From positions 1-64,000 of the forward strand of contig NZ_VPFL01000017.1 of the NCBI RefSeq assembly GCF_008014345.1: a DNA stretch of 64,000 bases, written 5' to 3'. Positions 1 through 10,500 of this stretch are shown piece after piece. Origin of the DNA: Pelomicrobium methylotrophicum. Its GTDB lineage: Bacteria; Pseudomonadota; Gammaproteobacteria; Burkholderiales; UBA6910. Within the stretch, counting starts at the first letter, position 1, and every line of letters starts with the position of its first letter. The notes under the pieces are model-generated. The model worked only from the letters and a program-made list of their open reading frames with translations, was not told where the DNA came from and searched no databases. The position numbers were made by a program, and so were the translations under genes.

Positions 1-160
1 CCGGACGCTTACTTTTTGCGTATCGAGCGCGCTACGCTGAATGTCGTATTCGGGATGCGCGAGCTCTCTCTTATCCTGTCGCCGTGCCGCGGTACAACGC
101 GTCTCACAGCGATGAAGCCCGGCATCCGATTTGTCGATCGCAATCTGGCAGGAGAAGCCC

Positions 161-1429
161 ATGTCCCACGACCACGATAACGACCTGACATCGCTTCAGC
201 GCCGACGCCTGCTGCAAGGGCTCGCCGCGCTACCATTCGCCGGCCTGGCCAGCATACCGGCCGACGTGCTGGCGCAGCAGTACCCCACAGCCAAGGTCAA
301 CACCACCAAGCTGGCCGTCACCGACACCGAGGTGACCGTGGGCCAGCTCCACTCTGCCACCGGCACCATGGCCATAAGCGAGACCGGCTCGATTCAGGCC
401 GAACAGCTGGCCATCGACCAAATCAACGCGACGGGCGGCGTGCTCGGCCGTAAGATCAAGGTGATCAAGGAGGACGGCGCATCCGACTGGCCCACCTTCG
501 CCGAGAAAAGCAAGAAGCTGCTCGTCAACGACCGTGTCGCCGCTGTGTTCGGCTGTTGGACCAGCGCGTCGCGCAAGGCGGTACTGCCGATCTTCGAGAA
601 GGAGAACGGATTACTGTACTACCCGACCTTCTACGAAGGCCTTGAGCAGAGCAAAAACGTTATCTACACCGGTCAGGAGGCGACGCAGCAGATCCTCTGG
701 GGCCTGGACTGGGCGGCCAAAGAGAAGAACGCTAAAACCTTCTTCCTCATCGGAAGCGACTACATCTGGCCGCGCACTAGCAACAAAATCGCGCGCGCCC
801 ACATCGAGCGCGTCGCCAAGCTCGGTAAGGTGGTCGGCGAGGAGTACTACCCGCTGGGTCATACCAACTTCAACTCACTGATCAACAAAATCAAGGTTGC
901 TAAGCCCGACTGCATTTACGCCATCGTTGTCGGCGGCTCCAACGTCGCTTTCTACAAGCAGCTCAAGGCCGCGGGCATCACCGGAGATAAACAGTTCCTG
1001 CTGACGATCTCGGTGACAGAGGACGAGCTGCTGGGCATAGGCGGCGAGAACGCCGAAGGATTTTACGCCTGCATGAAGTACTTTCAGAGCCTGGACAACC
1101 CGAACAACAAAAAGTTTGTCGCCACCTTCAAGGCCAAGTACGGCGCCAAGTCGGTGATTGGCGATGTCACGCAGGCGGCTTACCTCGGCCCGTGGCTGTG
1201 GAAGATGGCTGTCGAAAAAGCCGGCAGCTTCGACATTGACAAGGTGGTGGCGGCCAGTCCGGGCATCGAGTTCAAGGAAGCTCCTGAAGGCTACGTGAGA
1301 ATCCACAAAAACCATCACCTGTGGAGCAAGGCACGCATCGGTCAGATCCAGGCCGACGGCCAGTTCAAAGTGGTCGCCGAGTCGCCCAACCTGATCGAGC
1401 CCAATCCGTTCCCCAAGGGCTACCAGTGA
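161..1429 (+). CDS. urtA: Urea/short-chain amide ABC transporter substrate-binding protein UrtA
   Basis: Periplasmic binding protein of the Urt/Fmd branched-chain-amino-acid-type ABC family, 422 residues. The N-terminus carries a Tat-like signal (QRRRLLQGL, then a hydrophobic stretch ending near LAQQ). Family motifs visible are GTMAISE, AAVFGCWTS and SDYIWPRTSNK. The ATG at 161 is chosen over an in-frame TTG at 131 because AGGAG lies at 150-154. It heads the operon urtABCDE-fmdA-fmdB; the 130 bases before it show no other gene. Because a formamidase lies downstream, the ligand could be urea, formamide or another short amide. The family is certain, the ligand inferred. A decayed second copy lies at 13.7-14.8 kb. 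Confidence 0.93.
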   Translation: MSHDHDNDLTSLQRRRLLQGLAALPFAGLASIPADVLAQQYPTAKVNTTKLAVTDTEVTVGQLHSATGTMAISETGSIQAEQLAIDQINATGGVLGRKIKVIKEDGASDWPTFAEKSKKLLVNDRVAAVFGCWTSASRKAVLPIFEKENGLLYYPTFYEGLEQSKNVIYTGQEATQQILWGLDWAAKEKNAKTFFLIGSDYIWPRTSNKIARAHIERVAKLGKVVGEEYYPLGHTNFNSLINKIKVAKPDCIYAIVVGGSNVAFYKQLKAAGITGDKQFLLTISVTEDELLGIGGENAEGFYACMKYFQSLDNPNNKKFVATFKAKYGAKSVIGDVTQAAYLGPWLWKMAVEKAGSFDIDKVVAASPGIEFKEAPEGYVRIHKNHHLWSKARIGQIQADGQFKVVAESPNLIEPNPFPKGYQ

Positions 1430-1536
1430 TTACCTGAAGGGTGTAAAGGGCGGGTCAGGGGCTGCGCCTGTACCGCCCGGACGGCGGCATGCCGCCGGCC
1501 GAGGCTTCTTTTGAATCAAGACGCAAGGACGACGCG

Positions 1537-2451
1537 ATGGGACTGTCGGAGATGTTCAACATTGCCCTGATGCAGGGTTTTGCCGGAATCAGTTTGTTCT
1601 CGGTGCTGCTGCTGATGGCGCTGGGCTTGGCCATCATCTTCGGCCAGATGGGCGTGATCAACATGGCGCACGGGGAATTCATGGCCATCGGCGCCTATAC
1701 GGTGTTCCTGGCGTCAACACTCACCGAAAAGTTTTTGCCCTCGCTGATACAGGTGTATTTCCCGTTCGCCATCGTCGCCGCATTCTGCTTCTCGTTCGTT
1801 GCCGGCTGGGTCGCTGAGTGGTCACTGATCAGGCATCTCTACAAGCGCCCGCTGGACACGCTGCTGGCTACTTGGGGCCTGAGCCTGGCGCTGCAGCAGA
1901 CCTTCCGCAGCGCCATCAGCCCCAAGGAGGTGAGCCCCACGCTGCCCGACTGGCTGATGGGCTCGTGGGCACCCACGGAGGGCCTGGATATTCCGATCAA
2001 CGGTATGTTCGTATTGGCGCTCACGACGCTGGTGACCGCTGGCGTGATGATTGCCCTCTACAGGAGTCGCTGGGGTCTGCGCGTGCGCGCCACGGTGAGC
2101 AACCGCTCGATGGCCAGCGCCATTGGCATCAACACTAAGAAGACCGACCGGCTGACCTTTGCAATCGGCTGCGGTATCGCCGGTATCGCGGGCGCCGCCT
2201 TCACCACCATTGGCTCCACCGGACCCACCAGCGGCTCGCTCTACATCGTCGACGCCTTCCTCGTCGTGACCTTCGGTGGTGCGGCCAGCCTGCTGGGCAC
2301 TGTTGCCTCTGCCTTCGTCATCTCCCAGACGCAGTCGATCAGCGAGTTCTTCATGACTGGCTCGATGGCCAAAGTGCTCACGCTGTGCTTGATCGTCGTG
2401 ATCCTGATGATCCGTCCCCAGGGTTTGTTTGCCACCAAGGTACGTCGTTGA
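1537..2451 (+). CDS. urtB: Urea/amide ABC transporter permease UrtB
   Basis: First inner-membrane permease of the transporter, LivH type, 304 residues, with several hydrophobic helices and the family signature GQMGVINMAHGEFMAIGAY near the N-terminus. The ATG at 1537 is preferred to an upstream in-frame ATG at 1489 because AAGGA lies at 1525-1529 and the conserved protein begins there (MGLSEMFNIALMQG). It ends 22 bp before urtC and is presumably co-transcribed with urtA, 107 bp upstream. It forms the transmembrane channel with UrtC. The family assignment is secure; urea versus other short amides is not decided by sequence. Confidence 0.93.
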   Translation: MGLSEMFNIALMQGFAGISLFSVLLLMALGLAIIFGQMGVINMAHGEFMAIGAYTVFLASTLTEKFLPSLIQVYFPFAIVAAFCFSFVAGWVAEWSLIRHLYKRPLDTLLATWGLSLALQQTFRSAISPKEVSPTLPDWLMGSWAPTEGLDIPINGMFVLALTTLVTAGVMIALYRSRWGLRVRATVSNRSMASAIGINTKKTDRLTFAIGCGIAGIAGAAFTTIGSTGPTSGSLYIVDAFLVVTFGGAASLLGTVASAFVISQTQSISEFFMTGSMAKVLTLCLIVVILMIRPQGLFATKVRR

Positions 2452-2473
2452 TTCGACTTTCGGAGATCGATCG

Positions 2474-3604
2474 ATGAATGGAAAAACTTGGATCGCGCGG
2501 CCTGGCACGGTCAGCCTACTGGCACTAGCCGCGCTGCTGCTCGTGGTGCTTCCCGCCGTTCTCGACATCTTCCGCCTCAACTTGGTGGGCAAGTACCTCG
2601 CCTATGCCTTCGTCGCCGTGGGGCTGGTGATGTTATGGGGCTGGGGTGGCGTGCTCAGCCTCGGCCAGGGTGTGTTTTTCGGCCTCGGCGGCTACGCGAT
2701 GGCGATGTTCCTTAAACTCGAGGCCAGCGACCTAGAAAGTACCAAGATCCAGAGCACTCCGGGCATCCCCGACTTCATGGACTGGAACCAGCTCACGGAG
2801 CTGCCGTTCTGGTGGGAGCCGTTCAAGAGTTTGCCGTTCGCGCTAGTCGCGGTACTGCTGCTACCCACGGCGCTGGCCTTCGTGATCGGCTTCGCGATGT
2901 TCAAACGCCGCGTGGGAGGCGTGTACTTTGCCATCATCACCCAGGCCGTGGCGCTGATCCTCACGGTGCTGATTATCGGACAGCAGGGTTACACCGGAGG
3001 CGTCAATGGCATCACCGACCTAAAGACGCTTCTCGGCTGGGATATCCGAACAGATAGCGCCAAGCTCACCCTGTACTACGTCTGTGCGCTAACGCTGCTG
3101 GCGACGATCGCGTTCGGCATGTGGGTCCAACGGAGCAAGTTCGGCACGCTGCTCCTAGCCATACGCGACAAGGAGGACCGCGTTCGCTTCTCTGGCTACG
3201 ACGTGGCCGCGTTCAAGGTGGCGGTGTTCTGCGCAGCGGCGGCACTGGCAGGCGTCGGCGGGGCAATGTTCACGCTTCAGGTGGGTTTCATGTCTCCGTC
3301 TTTCGTCGGCATCGTTCCATCGATCGAAATGGTGATCTTCGCCGCGGTTGGCGGGCGCTCCAGCCTGGTCGGCGCGGTGGTGGGCACGCTGCTTGTCAAT
3401 ACAGGCAAGACGCTGCTCTCCGAGACCTTTCCCGATCTGTGGCTCTTCCTGATGGCCGCGCTGTTTATCGGCGTGACCATGGCCCTCCCCGACGGCCTGG
3501 CTGGATTGGTGGAGAACAAGTTCAAGCCTTGGTGGCAGCGCTGCCAGGCCGACCGCCGGTCACTGAAGAAGCACCTGGCCGCCGCGGACATCTCTGGAGA
3601 ATAG
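2474..3604 (+). CDS. urtC: Urea/amide ABC transporter permease UrtC
   Basis: Second permease, LivM type, 376 residues. It shows the typical pattern of hydrophobic helices and the motifs WGWGGVLSLGQGVFFGLGGY and GYDVAAFKVAVF. The start at 2474 (MNGKTWIARPG) has GGAG at 2462-2465; the earlier in-frame ATG at 2429 would overlap urtB. The stop is followed after 2 bp by urtD, so translation is probably coupled. It pairs with UrtB in the membrane. Length and motifs agree with UrtC of urea transporters. Confidence 0.93.
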   Translation: MNGKTWIARPGTVSLLALAALLLVVLPAVLDIFRLNLVGKYLAYAFVAVGLVMLWGWGGVLSLGQGVFFGLGGYAMAMFLKLEASDLESTKIQSTPGIPDFMDWNQLTELPFWWEPFKSLPFALVAVLLLPTALAFVIGFAMFKRRVGGVYFAIITQAVALILTVLIIGQQGYTGGVNGITDLKTLLGWDIRTDSAKLTLYYVCALTLLATIAFGMWVQRSKFGTLLLAIRDKEDRVRFSGYDVAAFKVAVFCAAAALAGVGGAMFTLQVGFMSPSFVGIVPSIEMVIFAAVGGRSSLVGAVVGTLLVNTGKTLLSETFPDLWLFLMAALFIGVTMALPDGLAGLVENKFKPWWQRCQADRRSLKKHLAAADISGE

Positions 3605-3606
3605 CC

Positions 3607-4350
3607 ATGAGCAACACCGACTTCCTGCTAGCGGTCGAAGATCTGTCGGTCACGTTCGATGGCTTCAAGGCCATCGACAACCTGGTGCTGTACCTCGACC
3701 GCAACGAGCTGCGCGTGATCATCGGGCCCAACGGCGCAGGCAAGACCACGCTGCTGGACGTAATCTGCGGCAGGACCCGCGCTGCGGCCGGCAGCATCAA
3801 GTTTAAGAACGAAGAACTCACCAGCCTTCCCGAGCACATCCGCGTGCGCCGCGGCATTGGCCGCAAGTTCCAGACGCCTTCGATCTACGAGAATCTCTCG
3901 GTCTTCAAGAACCTGGAGCTGTCGTTCCCCCAGGGACGCTCTGTACTGGGCGCGCTGCTCTTCAAATGCACCGACGAGGTGAAAGCCCGCGTCCAAGTGG
4001 TGTCCGAGGAAATCGGCCTGGCCGACAAGCTGGACGTGGAGGCTGGGCAGCTCAGCCACGGCCAGAAGCAATGGCTGGAGATCGGCATGCTGTTGATGCA
4101 GGAGCCCGAGCTGTTGATGCTGGACGAGCCGGTCGCCGGCATGAGCGCGCGCGAGCGCGAACTCACGGCCGGGCTGCTGCAGCGCATTTGCAAGAACCGT
4201 TCGGTGATCGTGATTGAGCACGACATGGACTTCGTCAAGCAGATCGCGCACAAGGTCACCGTGATGCACCAGGGGAAGATTCTCGCCGAAGGCACGATGG
4301 ACAAGGTGCAAAACGACCCCAGAGTCATCGACGTCTACCTCGGCCATTGA
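3607..4350 (+). CDS. urtD: Urea/amide ABC transporter ATP-binding protein UrtD
   Basis: Cytoplasmic ATPase, LivG type, 247 residues. Walker A is GPNGAGKTT (about residues 38-46), the signature region reads LSHGQKQWLEIG and Walker B is LLMLDEPVAGM. The ATG at 3607 starts 2 bp after urtC. The open frame runs upstream to 3121 inside urtC, but that part shows no homology to the family and is rejected. It acts with UrtE to energise UrtBC. Confidence 0.93.
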   Translation: MSNTDFLLAVEDLSVTFDGFKAIDNLVLYLDRNELRVIIGPNGAGKTTLLDVICGRTRAAAGSIKFKNEELTSLPEHIRVRRGIGRKFQTPSIYENLSVFKNLELSFPQGRSVLGALLFKCTDEVKARVQVVSEEIGLADKLDVEAGQLSHGQKQWLEIGMLLMQEPELLMLDEPVAGMSARERELTAGLLQRICKNRSVIVIEHDMDFVKQIAHKVTVMHQGKILAEGTMDKVQNDPRVIDVYLGH

Positions 4351-4363
4351 AGGAGCGCGCACG

Positions 4364-5053
4364 ATGCTGAGCGTCAAAGACTTGGTCGTCGCCTATGGCC
4401 AGAGCGAGATGCTGCATGGCATAAGCTTCGATGCCGCGCCCAGGGAGACCGTGGCCATCATAGGCCGCAACGGCATGGGCAAGACTACGCTGTTCAAGTG
4501 CCTGATAGGCCTGCTGCCCGCCAAGAATGGAAGCATTAGCGTGGCTGGTCAGGAAATCACCCGCGACGAGAGCTACCACCGCGTGGCCAAGGGTATCGCC
4601 TACGTGCCGCAGGGCCGGATGATTTTTCCCACGCTAACTGTGGAAGAGAACATCCAGACGGGGCTGGAGAACGCCAAGGCCAAGCTCATCCCCGACGAGA
4701 TCTACGCGCTGTTCCCCGTGCTGTGGGACATGCGCCGTCGGAAAGGCGGCAACCTCTCTGGCGGTCAGCAGCAGCAGCTGGCGATCGCACGCGCGCTGGT
4801 CACCAATCCCAAGGTGCTGCTGCTCGACGAGCCCACCGAGGGCATCCAGCCCTCCATTATCAAGGACATCGCCAAGGCGCTGAATGAGATCCGCAAGCTG
4901 CGCGAGATCACGATCGTGGTCTCAGAGCAGGTGCTGTCCTTCGCCATGGACGTGGCCGACCGCCTGTTTGTCATCGAAGGCGGGCGGCTCGTGCACGAGA
5001 CCTCGCGTGCCAACACCGACGTGGCGCGCATCAAGCAATACCTGTCTGTCTGA
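4364..5053 (+). CDS. urtE: Urea/amide ABC transporter ATP-binding protein UrtE
   Basis: Second ATPase subunit, LivF type, 229 residues. Walker A is GRNGMGKTT, the ABC signature is LSGGQQQQLAIARAL and Walker B is VLLLDEPTEGI. The start at 4364 lies 13 bp after urtD and has AAGGAG just upstream. Its 3' neighbour is a formamidase 24 bp on, tying import to hydrolysis of the imported amide in the cytoplasm. Confidence 0.93.
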   Translation: MLSVKDLVVAYGQSEMLHGISFDAAPRETVAIIGRNGMGKTTLFKCLIGLLPAKNGSISVAGQEITRDESYHRVAKGIAYVPQGRMIFPTLTVEENIQTGLENAKAKLIPDEIYALFPVLWDMRRRKGGNLSGGQQQQLAIARALVTNPKVLLLDEPTEGIQPSIIKDIAKALNEIRKLREITIVVSEQVLSFAMDVADRLFVIEGGRLVHETSRANTDVARIKQYLSV

Positions 5054-5077
5054 CTCACCAACCACAGGAGACGAGCC

Positions 5078-6307
5078 ATGCCTGAAACCCTGATCAAGGT
5101 CGATCTTAAGCAATCCCCGTACGAGAACGAGAAAGTGCACAACCGCTGGCACCCCGATATCCCCATGGCGTGCTGGGTGAACCCCGGCGATGATTTCGTG
5201 ATCGAGACCTACGACTGGACCGGCGGCTACATCAAGAACAACGACTGCGCCGACGACGTGCGCGACGTCGACCTGACTACCGTGCACTTCCTCTCCGGCC
5301 CAGTGGGCGTCAAGGGCGCCGAGCCCGGGGACTTGCTGGTGGTGGACCTGCTCGATATCGGCGCCAAGTCCGACAGCCTTTGGGGCTTCAACGGCTTTTT
5401 CAGCAAAAAGAACGGCGGCGGCTTTCTCACCGAGCATTTCCCGCACGCGCAAAAAACGATTTGGGATTTCCACGGCCTGTACACCACCAGCCGCCACGTA
5501 CCCAACGTGAAGTTCGCCGGCCTCATCCACCCGGGCCTGATCGGCTGCCTTCCCGACCGCAAGATGCTGGAGATATGGAACCGGCGCGAGGTGGACTTTA
5601 TCGCCACCCAACCCGACCGCGTGCCGCCACTTGCCAACCCGCCCTTCGCCAAGACCGCGCACGCGGGTGCCGCCAGGGGCGATTTGAAGGCTAAGATTGC
5701 CGCCGAAGGCGCGCGCACCGTACCGCCGCGCGAGCACGGCGGCAACTGCGACATCAAAGACTTGTCGCGTGGCTCGAAGATCTACTTCCCGGTCTATGTT
5801 GACGGCGCGGGCCTGTCCGTGGGCGACCTGCACTTCAGCCAAGGCGACGGCGAGATCACCTTCTGCGGCGCCATCGAGATGGCGGGCTGGGTGCACATGA
5901 AGGTAGATCTCATCAAGGACGGCATGGCTAAGTACGGCATCAAGAACCCGATCTTCAGGCCCAGCCCGATCACGCCCACCTACAACGATTACCTGATCTT
6001 CGAGGGCATCTCGGTCGACGAGTACGGCAAGCAGTACTACCTGGACGTGCACGTGGCCTACCGCCAGGCTTGCCTGAATGCCATCGAGTACCTGACTAAG
6101 TTCGGCTATTCGCGAGCCCAGGCCTACGCCATCCTTGGCACGGCACCGGTGCAGGGCCACATCAGCGGTGTGGTGGACATCCCCAACGCCTGCGCTACGC
6201 TGTGGCTGCCCACGCAGATCTTCGACTTCGACATCCGGCCTGGTGCCAGCGGGCCGGTGAGGGCAGTGACGCCCGGCATCGAGGTGCCACTGTCGCCCGA
6301 CCTCTGA
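5078..6307 (+). CDS. fmdA: Formamidase (acetamidase/formamidase family)
   Basis: Hydrolyses formamide (and more slowly other short amides) to ammonium and the acid in the cytoplasm. The 409 residues match the usual length of FmdA. Family regions visible are HNRWHPDIPMA near the N-terminus and HGGNCDIKDLSRGS, FSQGDGEITFCGAIEMAGW in the core. The ATG at 5078 has AGGAG 5-10 bp upstream. It follows urtE and precedes fmdB, the same grouping as the fmd genes of Methylophilus. Nothing is missing or interrupted. Acetamidase activity is an alternative that sequence alone cannot exclude. Confidence 0.92.
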   Translation: MPETLIKVDLKQSPYENEKVHNRWHPDIPMACWVNPGDDFVIETYDWTGGYIKNNDCADDVRDVDLTTVHFLSGPVGVKGAEPGDLLVVDLLDIGAKSDSLWGFNGFFSKKNGGGFLTEHFPHAQKTIWDFHGLYTTSRHVPNVKFAGLIHPGLIGCLPDRKMLEIWNRREVDFIATQPDRVPPLANPPFAKTAHAGAARGDLKAKIAAEGARTVPPREHGGNCDIKDLSRGSKIYFPVYVDGAGLSVGDLHFSQGDGEITFCGAIEMAGWVHMKVDLIKDGMAKYGIKNPIFRPSPITPTYNDYLIFEGISVDEYGKQYYLDVHVAYRQACLNAIEYLTKFGYSRAQAYAILGTAPVQGHISGVVDIPNACATLWLPTQIFDFDIRPGASGPVRAVTPGIEVPLSPDL

Positions 6308-6329
6308 CGCGCCACGGGAGGAACCCAGC

Positions 6330-6677
6330 ATGCCCATCTACGACTACGACTGCCCGAGTTGCGGCGTCTTCGAGACCTTCCGCACACTCACAGCCCGCAA
6401 CGACCCGACCGACTGTCCAAACTGCGGCACCGCGTCGCCACGCGTCTTCGCGAGCGCGCCGCGCCTGACCTGTCTGCCGGGCGAAACGCGGCGTGCGATG
6501 GAGATCAACGAGCGTGCGCGCCACGAGCCTTACAGCTCGGGCGAGTACGCGTATCAGCGCATGCGCCATCCTGAAGGCTGCAGCTGCTGCTTGTCTGGGA
6601 AGCGTAGTGCTACCGTCACCGCGGCCAACGGCGCCAAGTCCTTCCCGGCCAGGCGACCCTGGATGATCGGCCATTGA
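6330..6677 (+). CDS. fmdB: FmdB family zinc-ribbon protein
   Basis: Small protein, 115 residues, with an N-terminal zinc ribbon: CPSCG (about residues 10-14) and CPNCG (about 31-35), after the typical MPIYDYDCP start. FmdB-type proteins were proposed as regulators of formamidase expression; the biochemical role is not established. The C-terminal half carries a further cysteine group (GCSCCLSG) not part of the ribbon. GGGAGG precedes the start. It is the last gene of the operon and ends 3 bp before the stop codon of the convergent response regulator. Confidence 0.9.
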   Translation: MPIYDYDCPSCGVFETFRTLTARNDPTDCPNCGTASPRVFASAPRLTCLPGETRRAMEINERARHEPYSSGEYAYQRMRHPEGCSCCLSGKRSATVTAANGAKSFPARRPWMIGH

Positions 6678-6680
6678 GGG

Positions 6681-7541
6681 CTAGCCCAGTTCACGGCTCG
6701 CCAGCGCTGCCGCCGCCGCGCGCGTTTCCACGCCAAGCTTCTCGAACACGTGCTCGAGGTGCTTGCTTACCGTGCGCGGGCTTATGCCCAGGATCTCGGC
6801 CACGTCGCGGTTGGTCTTGCCCTTGGCGATCCAACTCAGCACCTCGGTCTCGCGCGGCGTCAGCGCGGCCATCGCGATGCGGCTGGCGGGCGCCTCGCCG
6901 GCCGGGCGCAGGCGCAGCAGCCACATCGTCTCGCCCAGGCCTACTTCGCCCATGCGGTGCGCTACTAGCGCACGACCGTCGGGGGCGGTCCGCTCGGCCT
7001 CGTCGGCCTCACTCTGCAGCCAGTCGGTGTCGTCCGCGCATTCACCCAGGAACTCGGTCAGCCAGGCCTGCGCCAGCGGCGAGCGCCAGGCCGGGCGGCC
7101 GTGCGCGTCTACCACCAGCACACCCAGGCCCCCAACGTCTACTGCCTCGCGCGCCAGGCGTACCGCGCGGGCGTTGCGCACATGCGTGGCCAGGCGCGCC
7201 AGCACCTCGGCTGTGCGCACGGGCTTGACCACATAGTCCACGCCGCCCGCGGCGAAGCCTTCGACGATGTGCCCGGTGTCGGTGAGGCCGGTCATGAAGA
7301 TCACCGGCACGTGTGCCCAGACCGGCTGCGCCTTGATGCGGCGGCAGGTCTCGAAGCCCGACATCCCCGGCATCACCGCGTCCATCAGGATGGCATCGGG
7401 GCTCACCATGTCCAGCCTCTGCAGCGCAGTCTCGCCGTCAGGCGCTACCAGGACGGTGTATCCCTCGGACTCCAGCTCGGTGCACAGCGCGCCGATCGAC
7501 TCCGGTACGTCGTCTACCACCAGCACGATGTTTTTTCCCAT
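6681..7541 (-). CDS. Two-component response regulator, REC plus LuxR-type HTH
   Basis: Cytoplasmic transcription regulator of 286 residues. The N-terminal receiver domain has the phospho-acceptor Asp at about residue 54 (LMDAVMPGMSG) and a conserved Lys in VVKPVRT. The C-terminus is a LuxR/NarL HTH (LTPRETEVLSWIAKGKTNRD and ISPRTVSKHLEHVF). The roughly 90 residues between resemble a degenerate PAS-like linker. The ATG at 7541 shares one base with the stop of the upstream hybrid kinase (TGATG overlap), so the two are a translationally coupled pair. A longer open frame to 7814 lies inside the kinase gene and is not used. The likely target is the convergent urt-fmd operon or the porin; this is inferred from position. 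Confidence 0.9.
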   Translation of the reverse strand: MGKNIVLVVDDVPESIGALCTELESEGYTVLVAPDGETALQRLDMVSPDAILMDAVMPGMSGFETCRRIKAQPVWAHVPVIFMTGLTDTGHIVEGFAAGGVDYVVKPVRTAEVLARLATHVRNARAVRLAREAVDVGGLGVLVVDAHGRPAWRSPLAQAWLTEFLGECADDTDWLQSEADEAERTAPDGRALVAHRMGEVGLGETMWLLRLRPAGEAPASRIAMAALTPRETEVLSWIAKGKTNRDVAEILGISPRTVSKHLEHVFEKLGVETRAAAAALASRELG

Positions 7542-10500
7542 CACACGGTCTCCGTATCGCTGGCTGCTAAGCCTACCTGCAGCCGAGCGATCAGGTCGTT
7601 CCACGCGAAGCGCTCCACCAACGGCACCAGCGCCGACACTGCATCGGCGCAGTCCGGATGTTGCTCGCGCAGCCTGGCCAGCGTTTCGCGCAAGCCCTGC
7701 AGGTGTCCGAGCCGTGCTAGGCGAATCAGGGTGTGTGCGAACTCCGCCGGAACCGCAGCCGCACGCGGTGACGTCGGCACCACCCAATGCGGCACCGACA
7801 GCTCGGCCACCCATTCCAGCTGCAACTGCTTCTGCAGCACGTCCAGCAGCTCGCTCTCACTCACCGGCTTGCCGATGAAGGCCTGGCAGTCGGCGCCTTC
7901 AAGCTTGTCGGCTTGGTTTTCGAACGCACTGGCCGAGACCATGATGATCGGCATGTCGGTAACGCCGGCCGCGCGGATGCGGCGCGCCGTCTCCCAGCCG
8001 TCCATGTCGTCCATCGAGATGTCCAGCAATAGCGCGTCGGGCCGTTGGTGCAACACGCTTTCCAGACATTCGTGGCCGCTGGCCGCCTCGCGGATGCGAA
8101 AGCCAAGCGGCAGCAGCAGACCCGCCAGCATCTGACGCTGCGTAGGCTGGTCGTCCACCACCAGCAGCGTGCGCCGTGGACCAATGTAGCCCGACACCGG
8201 CCGCTGCGGCACGCCGCGTTCGGCGGGCGGCTCTGTGGTTTCGCTGAGATGTAGGCGCACGGTGAAGGTGCTGCCCACGCCGGGCGTGCTTTCCACGGTG
8301 AGCTCGCCGCCCATGAGCTGTGTGAGCAGGAGGGTGATGGTCAACCCTAGGCCGGTTCCGTGCTCACCAGTGCGTCGGCCGGCGCTGCCGCGCTCAAAGG
8401 GTAGGAAGATACGCTCCAGGTCCTGCGCGGCGATTCCGATGCCGGTGTCGATGACCTGGAAGCGCCACACCTCGCTCGTATGGTCCAGCCGCAGCGTGAT
8501 GCTGCCGCGCTCGGTGAAGCGCACCGCGTTGCTCAGCAGGTTGATGAGAATCTGCCGTAACCGGCGCGCATCGGCACGCACGTAGGCGGGTATGCGGCCT
8601 TTGGTCAGTAGCTCGAATTTCAGGCCCTTGGCTGCAGCCTGCGGCGCCACTATGCGCACCAGGTCGTCAAGGAACCTGCGCATGGCCATGGGGGCGATGT
8701 CCAGTCGCAGCTTGCCGGCCTCGATGCGTGCCAGGTCGAGCAGGCCGTCGATTAGGCTGTGCATGTGCTCACCGCTGTGCAGGATGGTTTTCACCGCAGC
8801 GCGGTGTTCACCCGGTAACCGTTCGTCTTTGAGCAAGATCTGGGCGTAGCCCAGAATGGCGTTGAGCGGCGTGCGCAGTTCGTGCGTCATGCCCGCCACG
8901 TATCGCGTCTTGGCCTGGTTGGAGGCCTCGGCCAAGTCCCTGGCAGCCTGCAATGCGGCGTCAGTGCGGCGGTGGGCTTCGATCTCCTGCATCAGAAGCT
9001 CGTTCTGGCGGCTCGATTCCTCTTCAGCCAGGCGCCAGCTCTCTGCTGTGAGTACGATCCACCAGGCCCCGACAGCCATCACCAGAGACAGCAGCGCGAA
9101 CGCCTGCAGGAATCCGGTGCGCAGCGCACCAGTATCGCCGGCGTGCAGCGTCTCCTGCTGGTAATAGATCACGCCCAGGATTGTTGCTAGAAGTGTAATC
9201 AACGAAACGGCGACTACCAGATAGCGGGCAGCGCGGCAGTTGACGCGTGCACTCAGGCGCGGTGACAACAGCCGGGCGAGGGCGACACGCACCTGGTCGG
9301 CAGCGCGCGCGTCGTTCTTGCAGCGGTCGTGGCAGCGAGATTCGAGCGTGCAGCACAGCGAACAGATCGGCGCGCCGTAGGCTGGGCACGACGCCATGTC
9401 CTCGGACTCGAACCGGTTTTCGCAGACCGCGCAGCGTACCAGCTCGCCCGGAAGCCAAGGATCCTGGTCGAGGCGTGCCTGGTAGTAACGTCCGCGGGTG
9501 GCCCAAGCCAGCACTGGTGCACCCAGGAGCGCCGTGATCAAGGCGATGAACGGCGCATAGGCTTGCGCCACTGGACCCAGCGCCCCGGCGTAGGCGGCAA
9601 TCGCTAGCAAGGCTGCAACCAGCGTTGCCCCCAGGCCCACCGGATTGACGTCGTAGAGATAGGCACGCCTGAACTCGATGTGTTTGGGGCTTAGGCCCAG
9701 CGGCTTGTTGATCACCAGATCGGCGACCAGCGCGCCGATCCAGGCAATGGCGACGTTGCTGTATAGGCCCAGCACCTGCTCGAGCGCCTCGAACACGCCC
9801 AGTGTCATCAGCATTACCGCGATGACGACGTTGAACACCAGCCACACCACCCGCCCGGGGTGACTGTGCGTCAGTCGAGCAAAAAAATTGCTCCAGGCTA
9901 GCGAGCCGGCATAGGCATTGGTCAGGTTGATCTTCACCTGCGAGACGATGACTAAGAGCGCGGCCGCCGCCATCACCCAGGTTGGGTCGTCGAAAACGTA
10001 GGAATAGCCAGCCAGGTACATGTGCATGGGATCGACCGCTTTCTCGGTGGGAAGTTGCTGCTGCACCAGGAAAGCGAGAAAGGCCCCGCCTAGCATCTTC
10101 AGTATCCCGGGTACGATCCATCCGGGGCCGGCGATCAGCACCGCGCCCCACCAGCGCCAGCGGTTGGCGGCGGTTTTCTGGGGTAGAAAGCGCAGATAGT
10201 CCACTTGCTCGCCGATCTGCACCACAAGCGAAAAGGCCACGGTGGCGGCGGATCCGAACAGTAGTGCGTCGAAGCCCGCACTGCCAGAGATGCGCCCGAC
10301 CAGCGACGAGAACTCACCGAACTTGCCCGGGTCTTGTAGCGCCACCGCGACGTAGGGCAGCAGGGCAAGCGCGATCCACAGCGGCTGCGTCCACAGCTGA
10401 AGCCGCGAGATTAGCGTGATACCGTGCATTACCAAGGGCACCACGCCGAGCGAAGCGACCAAGTAGCAGATCCACATCGGCCATCCGATGGCCATCTGCA

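Noticed and set aside
3121-3606. N-terminal extension of urtD inside urtC
   Set aside because: Open frame but no homology to the ATPase family; start at 3607 gives normal length.
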